A DNA stretch of 64,000 nt from Paracrocinitomix mangrovi (GCF_019740355.2 NZ_CP091819.1:2914001-2978000); one strand, 5' to 3'; positions 26,701 to 35,533 are shown, counted from the stretch's first letter. Made by a program: numbers and translations. The notes: generated from the letters alone by a model not told the origin.

Positions 26701-27813
26701 AGTTGTAAGCGGATTATCAATTCCGTCATTGTCTTGATATGGGCCTTCAAAAAAGTCAACTCCTGCTGCCGGCGGATTTACGCCATATCCTTTAAAACCT
26801 CCCATGGTTTCATCAAAAGCATCTCCATTGTATGTATATCCCAATCCTCTTGAAACATCACATCCTACATAGTCATCATTTGGACCTCCAAGAGCACCGT
26901 CAATAAAAACCCCAAAATAAGTTCCGTAAAGTGTTTGGGTAGATCTGTTTACCAATTCATAATTGTAAAATGTCATGTTATTTACTTCATCATTAGTAGC
27001 AAAAGCAAACGCCTGACATCTTATTTCCATTCCCAATGGATCTGCTCCGGTTTCAGTGTGTATGTTTCCTTTGTCATTCATCACCCACCAAACAGTTTGG
27101 TCACCATATAAGGTCACAGTTCTGTCAACTGAGCAGTCTAACTCTTTTTCGATATCATACCAGGGATAATCACCTTGAAGTGGGTCATAATTTCCATCCT
27201 GATTACGATCATAGAAAGGAGCCAGGTAATAATTTTGACCTAGTGAAAGATCTCCATGCGCCGGCCAATCAAGAATTGAAACAGGAATTTCATAATCCGG
27301 AAAAAGTTCAGATTGGGTATTAGTTCCTTCTTGCTGATCTTTGATTCCTGCTTTGTACCAGGCATCAAATTGTCTTACTTCATCTTGCGTAACAACATAA
27401 TGTTGATCATATTTTGCACATTCTGAAGGAATAATTTCAGCATCACCTCCATCAGTTAATGGGCCTGCCCAATAGTCATTTCCATCTCTGTATCTAACGG
27501 CAGCAATTTTTAATTGTCCATTGATATCCACACCACCTAACCACAAGGCTGAAGTAAATAGCGCCATTATTCCAGAACCCTTTGGAACTTCATATTGCGA
27601 GAAGTTTTGACCGGAAATTTGCCAAAGATTTCCACCGGTATGGATGAGGGCTTTTACATTGTTAAATTCTAGAAAAGTTGAGGCATTTGCCGGCGCACAA
27701 CCCGCAGCTTTAAATTGTTGTGGGTTCGTTTCCGGTTTGTATGAATTGCCGTATTGTTGTCCGTAACTGAAACTGGCCAACAATACAATTAAAACTAGCA
27801 ATAGCCTTTTCAT
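23794..27813 (-). CDS. Large secreted protein with FlgD/T9SS-like C-terminus
   Basis: The product (1339 residues) begins with a signal peptide (MKRLLLVLIVLLASFSYGQ). The body is conserved-looking but unnamed: LWLGGVDINGQLKIAAVRYRDG, FWWVMNDKGN-like Trp/Asp-rich blocks (TVWWVMNDKGNIH), DRNQDGNYDPLQGDYPWYD and QVYQIKDE. Near residue 1235 IVPNPYYGYSEYENG starts a FlgD-like Ig domain (ITIWNISGQLVKTITKDN; GLYIFHIDVPG), a form seen in T9SS-exported proteins. It lacks the usual last strand, so whether it is a true T9SS cargo is uncertain. It starts the operon with the barrel protein (gap 4 bp) and the cytochrome. Function is unknown. Confidence 0.8.
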   Translation of the reverse strand: MKRLLLVLIVLLASFSYGQQYGNSYKPETNPQQFKAAGCAPANASTFLEFNNVKALIHTGGNLWQISGQNFSQYEVPKGSGIMALFTSALWLGGVDINGQLKIAAVRYRDGNDYWAGPLTDGGDAEIIPSECAKYDQHYVVTQDEVRQFDAWYKAGIKDQQEGTNTQSELFPDYEIPVSILDWPAHGDLSLGQNYYLAPFYDRNQDGNYDPLQGDYPWYDIEKELDCSVDRTVTLYGDQTVWWVMNDKGNIHTETGADPLGMEIRCQAFAFATNDEVNNMTFYNYELVNRSTQTLYGTYFGVFIDGALGGPNDDYVGCDVSRGLGYTYNGDAFDETMGGFKGYGVNPPAAGVDFFEGPYQDNDGIDNPLTTNYNQAITQNGIPYKGLGIGYGDGIVDNERMGMRRFLYYNNLGGGALAAQTDPQTGQDYYNYLSGYWKDGTPFVYGGSGHPASAGAIPAITSNYMFPGESDSLGWGTSGIPQQNWTEQTAGNVPYDRRFAQSSGPFVLQPGAVNNITYGICWARATSGDPFESVKELRKADDKAQALFDNCFKVLDGPHAPELSIQEMENELIVSIYNEPASNNKDEDYSEFDPFLVNVDNDPNFDGNYKFQGYQVYQIKDETVSPTDLDNVELARLVFQCDVKDSITKLVNYEFDPDIGATVPQVMVDGENEGIRHSFSVKEDQFATGSRELVNFKRYYFMAVSYAVNQFKEYDPNDPGGLDGQKIPYLASRKAAIGEIRAFEGIPHPPEVESGGTTFNGSYGYEIPLTKIDGWGNGGIWTELSEDSEDAILTNGSQNEITYKPGASPVRIQIIDPLNVPNSDFEFFFVEDTGGGLDEAGWFMHNLTTGDTVWSDKSIDIPREQLIPEWGLSVWIEQTSYVGTGLISQIYTSPIGATMVFADSAKQWLTGVQDNDNYFPSNWIRSGIFNPNDPDPCQWGTPSIFTDCAYPDYGDDLEEYEGLLDGIVAPFKLTGKDFLNMPIGYPDADLSNYSGSNNGWFGLMQTAQSKSAFPFLHGVDLVITSDQTKWTRCAVIENNWNNNQTIGDATVMELRQSPSKDINGDEITGEVGMSYFPGYAIDIETGERLNLAFAENSWLNGSNGTDMLWNPTNEYVDNVGNPIFGGGHYIYIFGNSIEDDNTMPAYDNGDYMQTMLQNEISQDYYKVWKNCMWVLSPMLEDNHTLLETDVRIQLRVSHPYQQKTFTGVNNGNPAYRFNTNELYTSTQITNQQIDKLDLIKIVPNPYYGYSEYENGQLDNRIKITNLPENCTITIWNISGQLVKTITKDNPSTFQDWNMKNDQGIPIASGLYIFHIDVPGVGERILKWYGMIRVVDTQNF

Positions 27814-27870
27814 GTGCGGAAAGGTACCAAATTTTTGATAATGTGAATAGCTTTAAATAAGGATGTTACT

Positions 27871-29130
27871 TTAGAAAGTGTCAACAAATTTCTCCAGTAA
27901 TTTTTGCACCTGATCAAAGTTGGTAAGTGGCGTATTTTCTGCCGTGTCGTAAATGTCGTGGTAGTTTTTAACTGAGCCTCTTGAGTAGATAAAAAATGCA
28001 GGTACTCCGCTTTCTGAGAAAAAATGATGATCTGAGTTGGCAGATTCGCCTCTCTTTTTTACACTAGGAATTAATTTTTCATGATCATTTATCTCCACCA
28101 TTTTATTAAATAGTTTCTCGTGTTTGGTTCCGTTTACCACTGTAATTCCGTCATCTGCTCCACCCATGATATCAACATTGAGTACCATTTTCACTTTTTT
28201 CAATGGGAAATAAGGATGCTCTACAAAATATTTTGATCCTAATAAACCTGCTTCTTCGCCACTAAAAAGACAAAAGACGATTGAGTACTTAGGTTGTTCC
28301 TGCATGTATTTTTTGGCCAGTGACAGCAACATGCTTACACCACTTGCATTGTCATTAGCTCCAGGGAAATAAGTGTCCGGTCCCATTCGTCCTAAATGAT
28401 CATAGTGAGCAGAAAATACGATATACTTTTTCTTTTTCTTTCCTGGGATATAGCCAACCACATTTTTTGATTCGTAGTTAGGAACAAATTTGCTATTGAT
28501 TTTAAGCTGAACTTTGTCCACTTTGTGGTAGGCAGCTGAATCAATTGATATTCTTGGATACACAGTTTGATTGCGGCCTACAGAATACATTTGTTTTTGA
28601 TTTGTCACATAAATACTAGGAAAATACTTGGTGACTTCATATGACAATTGCATAATCTTTTGATTCAACATCTTGTCTGAATTTCCCAGAAAATTGAAGG
28701 CAAAAATGGTTTGTGAAGGGTCCATTTCACTGAAGTTGATTTCACCTTTGTAAACATCATTAAATGTTTGCTCATTGATTTCGTAAAGCTCAAATTCTCC
28801 TTGTGCAGAGCCCGAAATGGGAGTAACCAAATAATCTGCTCCAGGAGTCAAAGTGTCATCTCCCAATACAACTTCAATTGGGTAAGGAAATGTATTTACT
28901 CCAAATGAGTATGGTTGTGTATAGGGATGACCGGGAAATTCTTTTACACCTATTCTTTGAAATTCCTTTACTAGAAAATCTGCAGCCTTAATATCACCAT
29001 TGTCAACATAACCTCTTCCATGATATCTAGGGGCACAAAGTGTATCTAAAATTTGTTTGGCATAATCTAATTGAGCATGCGAATGAAGGCTAAAAGCAAC
29101 ACTAGCAATTCCTAAAATAGTTTTGAGCAT
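27871..29130 (-). CDS. Secreted M28 family metallopeptidase
   Basis: I take the ATG at 29130; the frame opens two codons earlier with TTG. A signal peptide (MLKTILGIASVAFSLHSHAQ) is followed by a PA-like insert region and the M28 zinc-peptidase core: IVFSAHYDHLGRMG (first zinc His), FPGANDNASGVSMLLSLAK (bridging Asp), FCLFSGEEAGLLGSKYF (catalytic Glu-Glu), MVLNVDIMGG and SANSDHHFF (last His). M28 enzymes are aminopeptidases or carboxypeptidases. A perfect TTG-N21-TAAATTTG promoter ends 4 nt before the ATG. Confidence 0.92.
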   Translation of the reverse strand: MLKTILGIASVAFSLHSHAQLDYAKQILDTLCAPRYHGRGYVDNGDIKAADFLVKEFQRIGVKEFPGHPYTQPYSFGVNTFPYPIEVVLGDDTLTPGADYLVTPISGSAQGEFELYEINEQTFNDVYKGEINFSEMDPSQTIFAFNFLGNSDKMLNQKIMQLSYEVTKYFPSIYVTNQKQMYSVGRNQTVYPRISIDSAAYHKVDKVQLKINSKFVPNYESKNVVGYIPGKKKKKYIVFSAHYDHLGRMGPDTYFPGANDNASGVSMLLSLAKKYMQEQPKYSIVFCLFSGEEAGLLGSKYFVEHPYFPLKKVKMVLNVDIMGGADDGITVVNGTKHEKLFNKMVEINDHEKLIPSVKKRGESANSDHHFFSESGVPAFFIYSRGSVKNYHDIYDTAENTPLTNFDQVQKLLEKFVDTF

Positions 29131-29133
29131 ACC

Positions 29134-29165
29134 CAAATTTAGCGATTATATATAACGGCGTTCAA
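29134..29165 (-). promoter_or_regulatory. Promoter of the M28 peptidase gene
   Basis: On the minus strand TTG (29165-29163), 21 nt, then TAAATTTG (29141-29134). All fixed bases of the Bacteroidota consensus are present. It overlaps the last codons of the upstream gene. The box ends 4 nt before the ATG at 29130, which implies a leaderless transcript. Confidence 0.55.
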
Positions 29166-30006
29166 CCAACTCAACAAACTTAATGATGGATTTATTTTCT
29201 AAATCCCATTTGTATTTGTTTGAGTATTCGTTTAGCTTTTCTCGGGCTTCATCAGCATCAGCACAATTATTTAAAACGTTAATGGCTTCTTCATAATTGT
29301 TGTTATCGCCACCAAACATAAAAGTGATGTATTCAAATTTTTTGGCAATACTGATTTCTGATTTAAGATCAGTAATAGGGGTGCTCTGCAGTTTTTTACG
29401 AAGTGTTAAAGCTTCATCATCAGCCAGTTTTTGGTTAAGAGAATTCTCATCTTCTTTTTCTCGCTTTTCTACATGGCTAGCTTTAAAGAGGTCAGATTTA
29501 GTTTTTACATCATCTGCTTCTGGGAAGGTTTCTTCTTCTTCCTCTTCAATAGGACTTTGCGTTTTAACATTGTCAGCTTCAGGGAAGGTTTCTTTTTCTT
29601 CTTCTTCCTCCACTTCTTCAATTTCTTTTTCCGGCTCTGATTCAGTCATATCAGAAAAATCAAATGAAGGTTGTTCTATTTCTTCTGAAACACCTGTAAA
29701 GTCAAAACTGCTAACTTCTTCTGGTTCTTCTTGAGGCTCTTCTTCTACTGTATTAGTTTCTTCAACAACAGCTTCTACTTCTTCCTCTACTTCTTCTTCC
29801 ACCTCTACTGTTGCACTATTTTCTGGCTCACCAAATTTTTCGTAAGCTTTATATTTTAATATCAATAGACGTTCATAAAGCTCTCTGGCTTGTTCTACAA
29901 CTTCTTCTAAATCTTCGATTCCGAGTTTTCCGGATTCAATTTTTTCGATTTTTTTGTGAAGCTTTTTACTTAGTTCCTGCATTTTTTTAAAAGATGTTTT
30001 ACCCAT
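29146..30006 (-). CDS. Acidic coiled-coil protein, unknown
   Basis: The ATG at 30006 (MGKTSFKKMQELSKKL) is chosen over a GTG six codons earlier. Residues ~5-60 form a basic-acidic coiled coil (LSKKLHKKIEKIESGKLGIEDLEEVVEQARELYERLLILKYKAYEK, read as positions 10-55). A Glu-rich linker (~65-175) follows, containing two near-identical copies of ETFPEADNVKT/ETFPEADDVKT. The C-terminal ~100 residues (LTLRKKLQSTPITDLKSEIS...FEYITFMFGGDNNNYEEAINVLN) look folded and resemble conserved Bacteroidota proteins of unknown function. It is cytoplasmic and divergent from tdk. Confidence 0.7.
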   Translation of the reverse strand: MGKTSFKKMQELSKKLHKKIEKIESGKLGIEDLEEVVEQARELYERLLILKYKAYEKFGEPENSATVEVEEEVEEEVEAVVEETNTVEEEPQEEPEEVSSFDFTGVSEEIEQPSFDFSDMTESEPEKEIEEVEEEEEKETFPEADNVKTQSPIEEEEEETFPEADDVKTKSDLFKASHVEKREKEDENSLNQKLADDEALTLRKKLQSTPITDLKSEISIAKKFEYITFMFGGDNNNYEEAINVLNNCADADEAREKLNEYSNKYKWDLENKSIIKFVELVERRYI

Positions 30007-30053
30007 TTTTTGCAAGTTATTCACAATTGGTTAAGGAGGCTTAAAATTAAATT

Positions 30054-30061
30054 TATATTTG
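30054..30061 (+). promoter_or_regulatory. -7 box of tdk-murF/alr
   Basis: TATATTTG is a perfect TAnnTTTG match 20 nt before the TTG start of tdk. A TTG at 30027-30029 lies 24 nt upstream, slightly farther than usual. Confidence 0.45.
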
Positions 30062-30080
30062 GTCAACAAAGCGCAGAAAA

Positions 30081-30689
30081 TTGAATACTTCTCAAAAAAA
30101 TGATGTTAAAATCTCGAGACGAACAACCTTTAGTCCAAGGGTAAAAAACGCTCGTATTCAATTGATTTGCGGTCCAATGTTTTCCGGTAAAACTACTGCA
30201 TTAATTTCTCAAGTACAACAGTTACGTAACGAAGGTAAAGATGTTTTTGTATTTAAACCACAACTAGACAATCGTTATGCAGATAAATCAGTTGTATCTC
30301 ATGATAAAAATAAAGTAGAAGCCTTTGCCATTGATAAATCAGTTCAAATTTTAGACTATCATCTTAATGCAGATGTTGTTGCAGTTGATGAGGTCCAATT
30401 TTTTGACGATAAAATTGTAGAGGTCTTACAAAAAGTTGCCAATGACGGTAAAGATGTTATTGCTGCTGGATTGGACATGGATTATTTAGGACGTCCATTT
30501 GGAGCAATACCTGCTTTGCTAACTGTTGCGGATGACGTTAAAAAATTAAACTCTGTTTGTACATTTTGTTCGGGAAAAGCGCGTTTTTCACACCGCATCT
30601 CACAAGATAATGGCACTGTAGTATTAGGAGAAAAGGACAAATATGTACCTTTATGTCGTAGCTGCTACAATGAGCTAAAAGATCAGTGA
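30081..30689 (+). CDS. tdk: Thymidine kinase
   Basis: Thymidine kinase phosphorylates thymidine to dTMP with ATP. The P-loop is GPMFSGKT (residues ~31-38). The family signature follows: FKPQLDNRY, VDEVQFFDD, AGLDMDYLGRPFG, and two zinc-binding Cys pairs (CTFCSGKA and CRSCYNE). The basic N-terminal 25 residues (SRRTTFSPRVKNAR) are an extension compared with E. coli. The only start before the P-loop that fits is TTG at 30081. The stop overlaps the GTG of murF-alr (GTGA). Confidence 0.93.
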   Translation: MNTSQKNDVKISRRTTFSPRVKNARIQLICGPMFSGKTTALISQVQQLRNEGKDVFVFKPQLDNRYADKSVVSHDKNKVEAFAIDKSVQILDYHLNADVVAVDEVQFFDDKIVEVLQKVANDGKDVIAAGLDMDYLGRPFGAIPALLTVADDVKKLNSVCTFCSGKARFSHRISQDNGTVVLGEKDKYVPLCRSCYNELKDQ

Positions 30690-32983
30690 ACCTGAATTTA
30701 CCTATATCTGAATTACTTTCTTTACTTGAAGTTGATTTGACAATCGAGAGAGTGTCTGATAATTTGTTGTTACAGCATGTTATCATAGACAGTAGATCTC
30801 CCAGAATTAATTCATCATCCCTGTTTTTTGCTTTAAAAGGTTTGAAGGATGATGGACATAATTATCTTTCAGAATTTGCAAAAAAAGGAGGTGAAGTTGC
30901 AATAGTAAATGAAGTTGATACTTCAGTAGACATTTTTCAAATTCCTGTAAAAGATAGTCTAGAGGCTTTGCAAAAATTGGCCATTCATCACCGCTCTAAG
31001 TTTGATTATCCGGTAATTGGAATTACAGGAAGTAATGGTAAAACTATTGTAAAGGAGTGGTTATATCACGTTTTAAAAGATGATTTTAATGTAGTAAGAT
31101 CACCTAAGAGTTACAATTCACAAATAGGAGTTGCACTCTCTGTTTTAGGGATGACCATGCATCACAATTTGGCAATAATTGAAGCCGGAATTTCAAAACC
31201 GGGTGAAATGGCTAAATTATGGGAAATGATCAAGCCTACTCATGGTATTTTTACCGGATTGGGTGATGCGCATGACATCAACTTTGAAAGTAATGATCAG
31301 AAAAGAAAAGAAAAATTCTTGCTTTTCAAAAACGTAAGGCAAATCATCAATGCTGAAGAGTTAAAACCACTTGTACGTAAGCTGCCATTTCATGATAAAG
31401 CTTCTATTAGCAATGCAACTACTGTATATTATGTGGCTCAAACTTTTGGATTGTCTGAAGAAAGAGTGTTGGAGAAACTAACTTCTTTGCCTGTTGTTTC
31501 AATGCGTTTAGAGCAAATTCAAGGGCAGCAAGAATGTTTACTTATCAATGATGCATATAGTGCAGATTTTGCTTCGCTTGAAATTGCACTTAGTCACCTT
31601 AGTCAGGTTGCAAGAGACAGGAAGAAAGTACTGATTTTGTCATTTGCAAAGAACATTATGCAATTGACAGAAGATGATATTTTAAGAGACATGTTGTCCA
31701 CGGCGGATTTGTCAGAGGTTGTTTTTATTGGTGAAGAAAACATCCTCCAAAAAGCTGGTGTTGATGGACATTATTATAAATCAATTGATGATTATTTAAA
31801 CAATCCGATTGAGTTTAAAAATGCCGCAATTCTATTTAAAGGATCCAGAAAAAACAATTTGGAGAGGCTGGTGCATCATTATGCAGATAAAAAACACATT
31901 ACTCAATTAGAGGTTAACTTATCTGCGATCAGGCACAATTTGAATTATTTCAGATCTCGTTTGGAACCTGAAGTAAAAACATTGGCAATGGTTAAAGCCC
32001 AATCATATGGAACAGGCCTGGTTGAAATTGCAGAATTTTTGCAAAATGAAGGGGTGGATTATTTGGGAGTAGCTTATACGGATGAGGGTGTTACTTTAAG
32101 AAAGGCTGGAATAACATTGCCAATTTTGGTGATGAATCCTGAAAAAAATGCATTTGATGATATTGTTGAATATGAATTAGAACCTTCTATTTATTCATTA
32201 AATAGTTTACAATCGTTTTTGCATCATTTGATTTTAAAGAATATACTAGGATTTCCTATTCACATTAAGTTGGATACAGGTATGAATAGATTAGGGTTTG
32301 TTGATGATGATTTAGATGAGTTAATTGAGACCCTTGAAACACAGCCTGAAGTTTATGTAAAATCTGTTTTTTCGCATCTGGCAGTTGCAGATGATGCAGG
32401 AGAAAAGAATTTTACCTTTAAACAGATTCGTCAATTTGAAATAATGACGGGGCAGTTAATGCAAAATTTAACTTATTCTTTTGACAGACATTTAGCCAAT
32501 TCATCCGGCTGTATAAATTTCAATTCGGCTCATTACAATATGGTTCGAATTGGAATAGGGATGTATGGCTTGTTGAGTGGTGAAAGACAACACCTTGAAA
32601 ATGTGCTTACACTAACTTCAGAGATATCTCAAATTAAGCTCCTAAAAGAGGGGGATAGTTTAGGGTACGGAAGAACCTTTATCGCCCAGGAGGCAACGGC
32701 TGTCGCTATAGTTCCGGTTGGCTACGCAGACGGACTGCGCAGAGGTTTAAGTAATGGAAATTGGCAGGTAATTATCAATGGTAAAAAAGCGAGAATTATT
32801 GGCACAATTTGTATGGATATGTGCATGGTAAATGTGACAGATATTGAGGCAAGTGTTGGAGACAGGGTTCAAATATTTGGTGATGAAAATTCCATATTTG
32901 AAATGGCTAAAAATCTTTATACAATTCCTTATGAAATCATTTCTGCCATTTCTTCAAGAGTACACAGGGTTTATCTGGATTAA
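30686..32983 (+). CDS. murF-alr: Fused UDP-MurNAc-tripeptide:D-Ala-D-Ala ligase and alanine racemase
   Basis: The first ~395 residues are MurF, which adds D-Ala-D-Ala to UDP-MurNAc-tripeptide: ATP loop GITGSNGKT (~113-121), SPKSYNSQIGVALSVLGM, EAGISKPGEMAKL and NDAYSADFASLEIAL. From ~404 on the protein is alanine racemase, which makes D-Ala: VNLSAIRHNLNYF, PLP lysine 437 in AMVKAQSYGTG, KLDTGMNRLGF, ANSSGCINF, RIGIGMYGL, the catalytic Tyr in LGYGRTF and VPVGYADGLRRG. The fusion is characteristic of Bacteroidota and couples supply and use of D-Ala. The start is GTG at 30686. The MurF domain ATP loop has GKTIVKE where GKTTVKE is the norm. Confidence 0.95.
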   Translation: MNLNLPISELLSLLEVDLTIERVSDNLLLQHVIIDSRSPRINSSSLFFALKGLKDDGHNYLSEFAKKGGEVAIVNEVDTSVDIFQIPVKDSLEALQKLAIHHRSKFDYPVIGITGSNGKTIVKEWLYHVLKDDFNVVRSPKSYNSQIGVALSVLGMTMHHNLAIIEAGISKPGEMAKLWEMIKPTHGIFTGLGDAHDINFESNDQKRKEKFLLFKNVRQIINAEELKPLVRKLPFHDKASISNATTVYYVAQTFGLSEERVLEKLTSLPVVSMRLEQIQGQQECLLINDAYSADFASLEIALSHLSQVARDRKKVLILSFAKNIMQLTEDDILRDMLSTADLSEVVFIGEENILQKAGVDGHYYKSIDDYLNNPIEFKNAAILFKGSRKNNLERLVHHYADKKHITQLEVNLSAIRHNLNYFRSRLEPEVKTLAMVKAQSYGTGLVEIAEFLQNEGVDYLGVAYTDEGVTLRKAGITLPILVMNPEKNAFDDIVEYELEPSIYSLNSLQSFLHHLILKNILGFPIHIKLDTGMNRLGFVDDDLDELIETLETQPEVYVKSVFSHLAVADDAGEKNFTFKQIRQFEIMTGQLMQNLTYSFDRHLANSSGCINFNSAHYNMVRIGIGMYGLLSGERQHLENVLTLTSEISQIKLLKEGDSLGYGRTFIAQEATAVAIVPVGYADGLRRGLSNGNWQVIINGKKARIIGTICMDMCMVNVTDIEASVGDRVQIFGDENSIFEMAKNLYTIPYEIISAISSRVHRVYLD

Positions 32984-33435
32984 TTGCATTTAATTTCTTC
33001 TGTAATTTTTAGTTGGGTACAACTATCGTTTAGGCACCAATATTTCTTGTAAACTTCGCAGTGACAAGAATCCGTATCTAATTCCATACTCAATATTCTT
33101 GGGCCATTTGCCCAATTTCCCCAGCTGGCACCATCAGTGGTAAATCCCGCATCTTTAATAGCATTATCCAAATACAAAGTGTCATTATTAATATTTGTCA
33201 ACTCATTTTGGTTGGGATATAAATCAGTGATTTCATAATGAAAGGTATCACAGAATGAAAGTTCTAATCGTTTATACTCGTCAAATAAAATAGGCAATGG
33301 ATTATCTACCACGTAAAGAGTATCATGTGTAAATAAAGTTGGCTCCTTTGTATCTTTTTGCTGACAAGCTGTTATAAGGGTAATCATCAAAAGCTGGTAC
33401 AGTTTTTTATCAAGTAATTGTTGACGAATTTTCAT
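32980..33435 (-). CDS. Small lipoprotein, unknown
   Basis: The frame is open to 33606, but ATG at 33435 (MKIRQQLLDKKLYQLLMITLITAC) gives a lipoprotein signal with Cys24 and I use it. The mature part (~128 residues) has many Asp and four to five Cys (SFCDTFHYE, DSCHCEVYKKYWCLNDSC), so disulfides are likely. No family is recognised. Its stop overlaps that of murF-alr by 4 bp. It starts 36-45 bp from the divergent YD-repeat-like gene. Confidence 0.6.
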   Translation of the reverse strand: MKIRQQLLDKKLYQLLMITLITACQQKDTKEPTLFTHDTLYVVDNPLPILFDEYKRLELSFCDTFHYEITDLYPNQNELTNINNDTLYLDNAIKDAGFTTDGASWGNWANGPRILSMELDTDSCHCEVYKKYWCLNDSCTQLKITEEIKCN

Positions 33436-33480
33436 TGAATCAGTCGGTTTATCGAACAATATTGAGTTTTTTTGTATTTC

Positions 33481-34365
33481 GTGAAAGCGCTTTTTATTAT
33501 CTGCATATTGATTCCAATTATTGGAAATGGGCAATTGCTGCAAAATCAAAGAGGTGAAATCTTTGGTGAAATGCCTTTTTTCAATCCTGATTTTGTAAAA
33601 AAGCAAAATTTAAAAAGCTTTAAAGGATCATATTCCACTAAGTATGATCATGACATCATTCGACCAAATAATGACGAGTTTGTGTATGAATTTGATAAGT
33701 TGGGCCAATTGGTTAGGAAGATCAAAATTCACCGAAACGATACTTTGATATCGGCTTACCAATACGATTATAAAGGCAATGTAATCATCTACAGAGAATC
33801 AAACAAGTTGGGTTATTATGAACAACGTTATACCTATGATAACTTTGACAGGATGACCAGCATGGAGATCAGACGTGATAAGGAAAATAACATGAATAAA
33901 CTGACCTTTGAATTGGATGAATCTAAAGTTGTGGCTAAAGAAAGGTATGAATACATAGCACTTGAAGATAAAGACTATAAAAAGGTGTGCTATAATGGTT
34001 CAGACCGAGTTTTTAGAACCGAGTTTTATTATTTCAACACTGACGGTAAATTAGCTAAAATTGAATCAGCCTTATTTAATGGTACCGGAAGAACAGAGCA
34101 AAACTATTTTTATGATGAAGAGGGCAGGTTAGAGGAGATCAGTACCATATCCAAAGCTTCAAAAACTCACACTAAGAAAACCATTTTCACTTATGATGAG
34201 CTGGGAAATGTGTTGAGTAGACATGTCTATAGAAATGACAAGTTAATTGCTGAAGATCAATTGGTTTATTTTGCAGATTCCAAATTACTAAAGGCTGTAA
34301 TAAACAGGGAAAATGAAAATCCTATGTTGACTATTTTGCAGTTTACCGACTTCAGGAATTTTTAG
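33481..34365 (+). CDS. Secreted protein with YD-repeat-like motifs
   Basis: GTG at 33481 gives the signal peptide MKALFIICILIPIIGNGQ; a TTG three codons earlier is also possible. The body shows RHS/YD-type beta-hairpin repeats: EFDKLGQLVRKIKIHRN, YQYDYKGNVIIYRESN, YTYDNFDRMTSMEIRRD, YFYDEEGRLEEISTIS and FTYDELGNVLSRHVYRN. In RHS proteins such repeats build a cocoon shell, but five or so repeats without a toxin domain is too few. Small YD-repeat proteins of this size are common in Bacteroidota envelopes. The stop overlaps that of queD. Confidence 0.72.
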   Translation: MKALFIICILIPIIGNGQLLQNQRGEIFGEMPFFNPDFVKKQNLKSFKGSYSTKYDHDIIRPNNDEFVYEFDKLGQLVRKIKIHRNDTLISAYQYDYKGNVIIYRESNKLGYYEQRYTYDNFDRMTSMEIRRDKENNMNKLTFELDESKVVAKERYEYIALEDKDYKKVCYNGSDRVFRTEFYYFNTDGKLAKIESALFNGTGRTEQNYFYDEEGRLEEISTISKASKTHTKKTIFTYDELGNVLSRHVYRNDKLIAEDQLVYFADSKLLKAVINRENENPMLTILQFTDFRNF

Positions 34366-34772
34366 TTCCCGTCATATTCTACAATATTTCTTTCGGTTTC
34401 GTAAAGTCTTACTTTGAGTTCTAATTTAGGGTCAAGTTTTTCACGAATGATTTTCCATATTACAACGCAGATATTTTCCGCGGTTGGATTGAGGTTTTTA
34501 AATTCAACGGTATCCAAATTCAGATTTTTGTGATCAAAACGATCTTCCACCTCATTTTTTATAATGTCCTTTAAGATTTTAAGGTCAATTAAATATCCGG
34601 TTTCAGGGTCAATCTCGCCTTTCACCCACACTTCCAAATTGTAATTGTGCCCATGAAAATTGGCATTATTACACTTACCAAAAATTTCATCATTTTTTTG
34701 ATTATCCCAATTTGGATTATATAATCTGTGTGCTGCGTTAAAGTGTGCCTTTCTGCAAACTGATACTTTCAT
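34362..34772 (-). CDS. queD: 6-carboxytetrahydropterin synthase
   Basis: QueD converts 7,8-dihydroneopterin triphosphate to 6-carboxy-tetrahydropterin in queuosine/preQ1 synthesis. The zinc ligands are His in HFNAAHRL and the pair in FHGHNY; the catalytic Cys is in FGKCNNANFHGH. Further signatures are GYLIDLKILKDII, FDHKNLN, NPTAENICVVIW and RLYETERNIVEY. ATG at 34772 (MKVSVCRKAHF) is the natural start; the frame runs 15 codons further. The length (136) is normal. No other queuosine gene is next to it. Confidence 0.93.
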   Translation of the reverse strand: MKVSVCRKAHFNAAHRLYNPNWDNQKNDEIFGKCNNANFHGHNYNLEVWVKGEIDPETGYLIDLKILKDIIKNEVEDRFDHKNLNLDTVEFKNLNPTAENICVVIWKIIREKLDPKLELKVRLYETERNIVEYDGN

Positions 34773-34944
34773 ACCTATCTTACTCTGCTTTTGTATAAAA
34801 TTAGTTGATTTTTTCACTACAGGGTTTTATATCTTGAAAAAGAGAGATTTTTGACCAATAAATGAGGTTCTAAAAGTAATTTTTCTTTACTTTGCACTGG
34901 TTTTGCAAAGAACAAACCCTACTAAACCAGGCAAAAACTAGAAA

Positions 34945-35514
34945 ATGAAACGATTCTTATTATCCTCTCTGTTAATTCCTTTATTAATAGCATCTTGTGG
35001 TGGGTCAGAAACTACGGAAGGTGAAAATTCTGATGGAACAGACACTTCAAATGTTGATTATTCAGGAATGTCAGAAATGCCACTTAAAGATCATGGCTTG
35101 AACATGAAAATTATGCTTCCCAATGTTGAGTCAAATGTTGGTTCGGCAATTGAGCCTAAAGTGGAACACGAAGATGGAGATTATTTATGGCATGTTAAAA
35201 TCGGACCAAAATTCCACTTGATTATTGAGGATTTTGGTAAAGAGAAAAACAAAGTAGCCAATGAAAAAGCCAGATTAGATGATTTAAGTAGAATATTTGT
35301 TGTTGAATACATTGAAGACAATGAAAACTTAATCATGTACAAGAGAACTCTTCACGAAGATCAAGGTGGTCAAACTACCTATCACTGTTATGGTGAAACT
35401 ACAATTGATGGCTACACTTATGTATTGAGATCTGAAGAAGAAGGAAACTTTAGACCTATCATTGAAGATATGGTAAAGACAATCAAATCTGCTAAACCAA
35501 TTGGGGCAAGCTAA
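34945..35514 (+). CDS. Lipoprotein, unknown
   Basis: A lipoprotein signal (MKRFLLSSLLIPLLIASC) places the acylated Cys at 18, followed by GGSETTEGENSDGTDTS, an acidic tether common in Bacteroidota surface lipoproteins. The rest (~150 residues) has alternating strands (YLWHVKIGPKFHLIIEDFGK, TYHCYGETTIDGYTYVLRSEEEG) with no recognised family. The gene stands alone between queD (divergent) and a terminator. Confidence 0.7.
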   Translation: MKRFLLSSLLIPLLIASCGGSETTEGENSDGTDTSNVDYSGMSEMPLKDHGLNMKIMLPNVESNVGSAIEPKVEHEDGDYLWHVKIGPKFHLIIEDFGKEKNKVANEKARLDDLSRIFVVEYIEDNENLIMYKRTLHEDQGGQTTYHCYGETTIDGYTYVLRSEEEGNFRPIIEDMVKTIKSAKPIGAS

Positions 35515-35533
35515 GATTTAATTATAAAGCATT

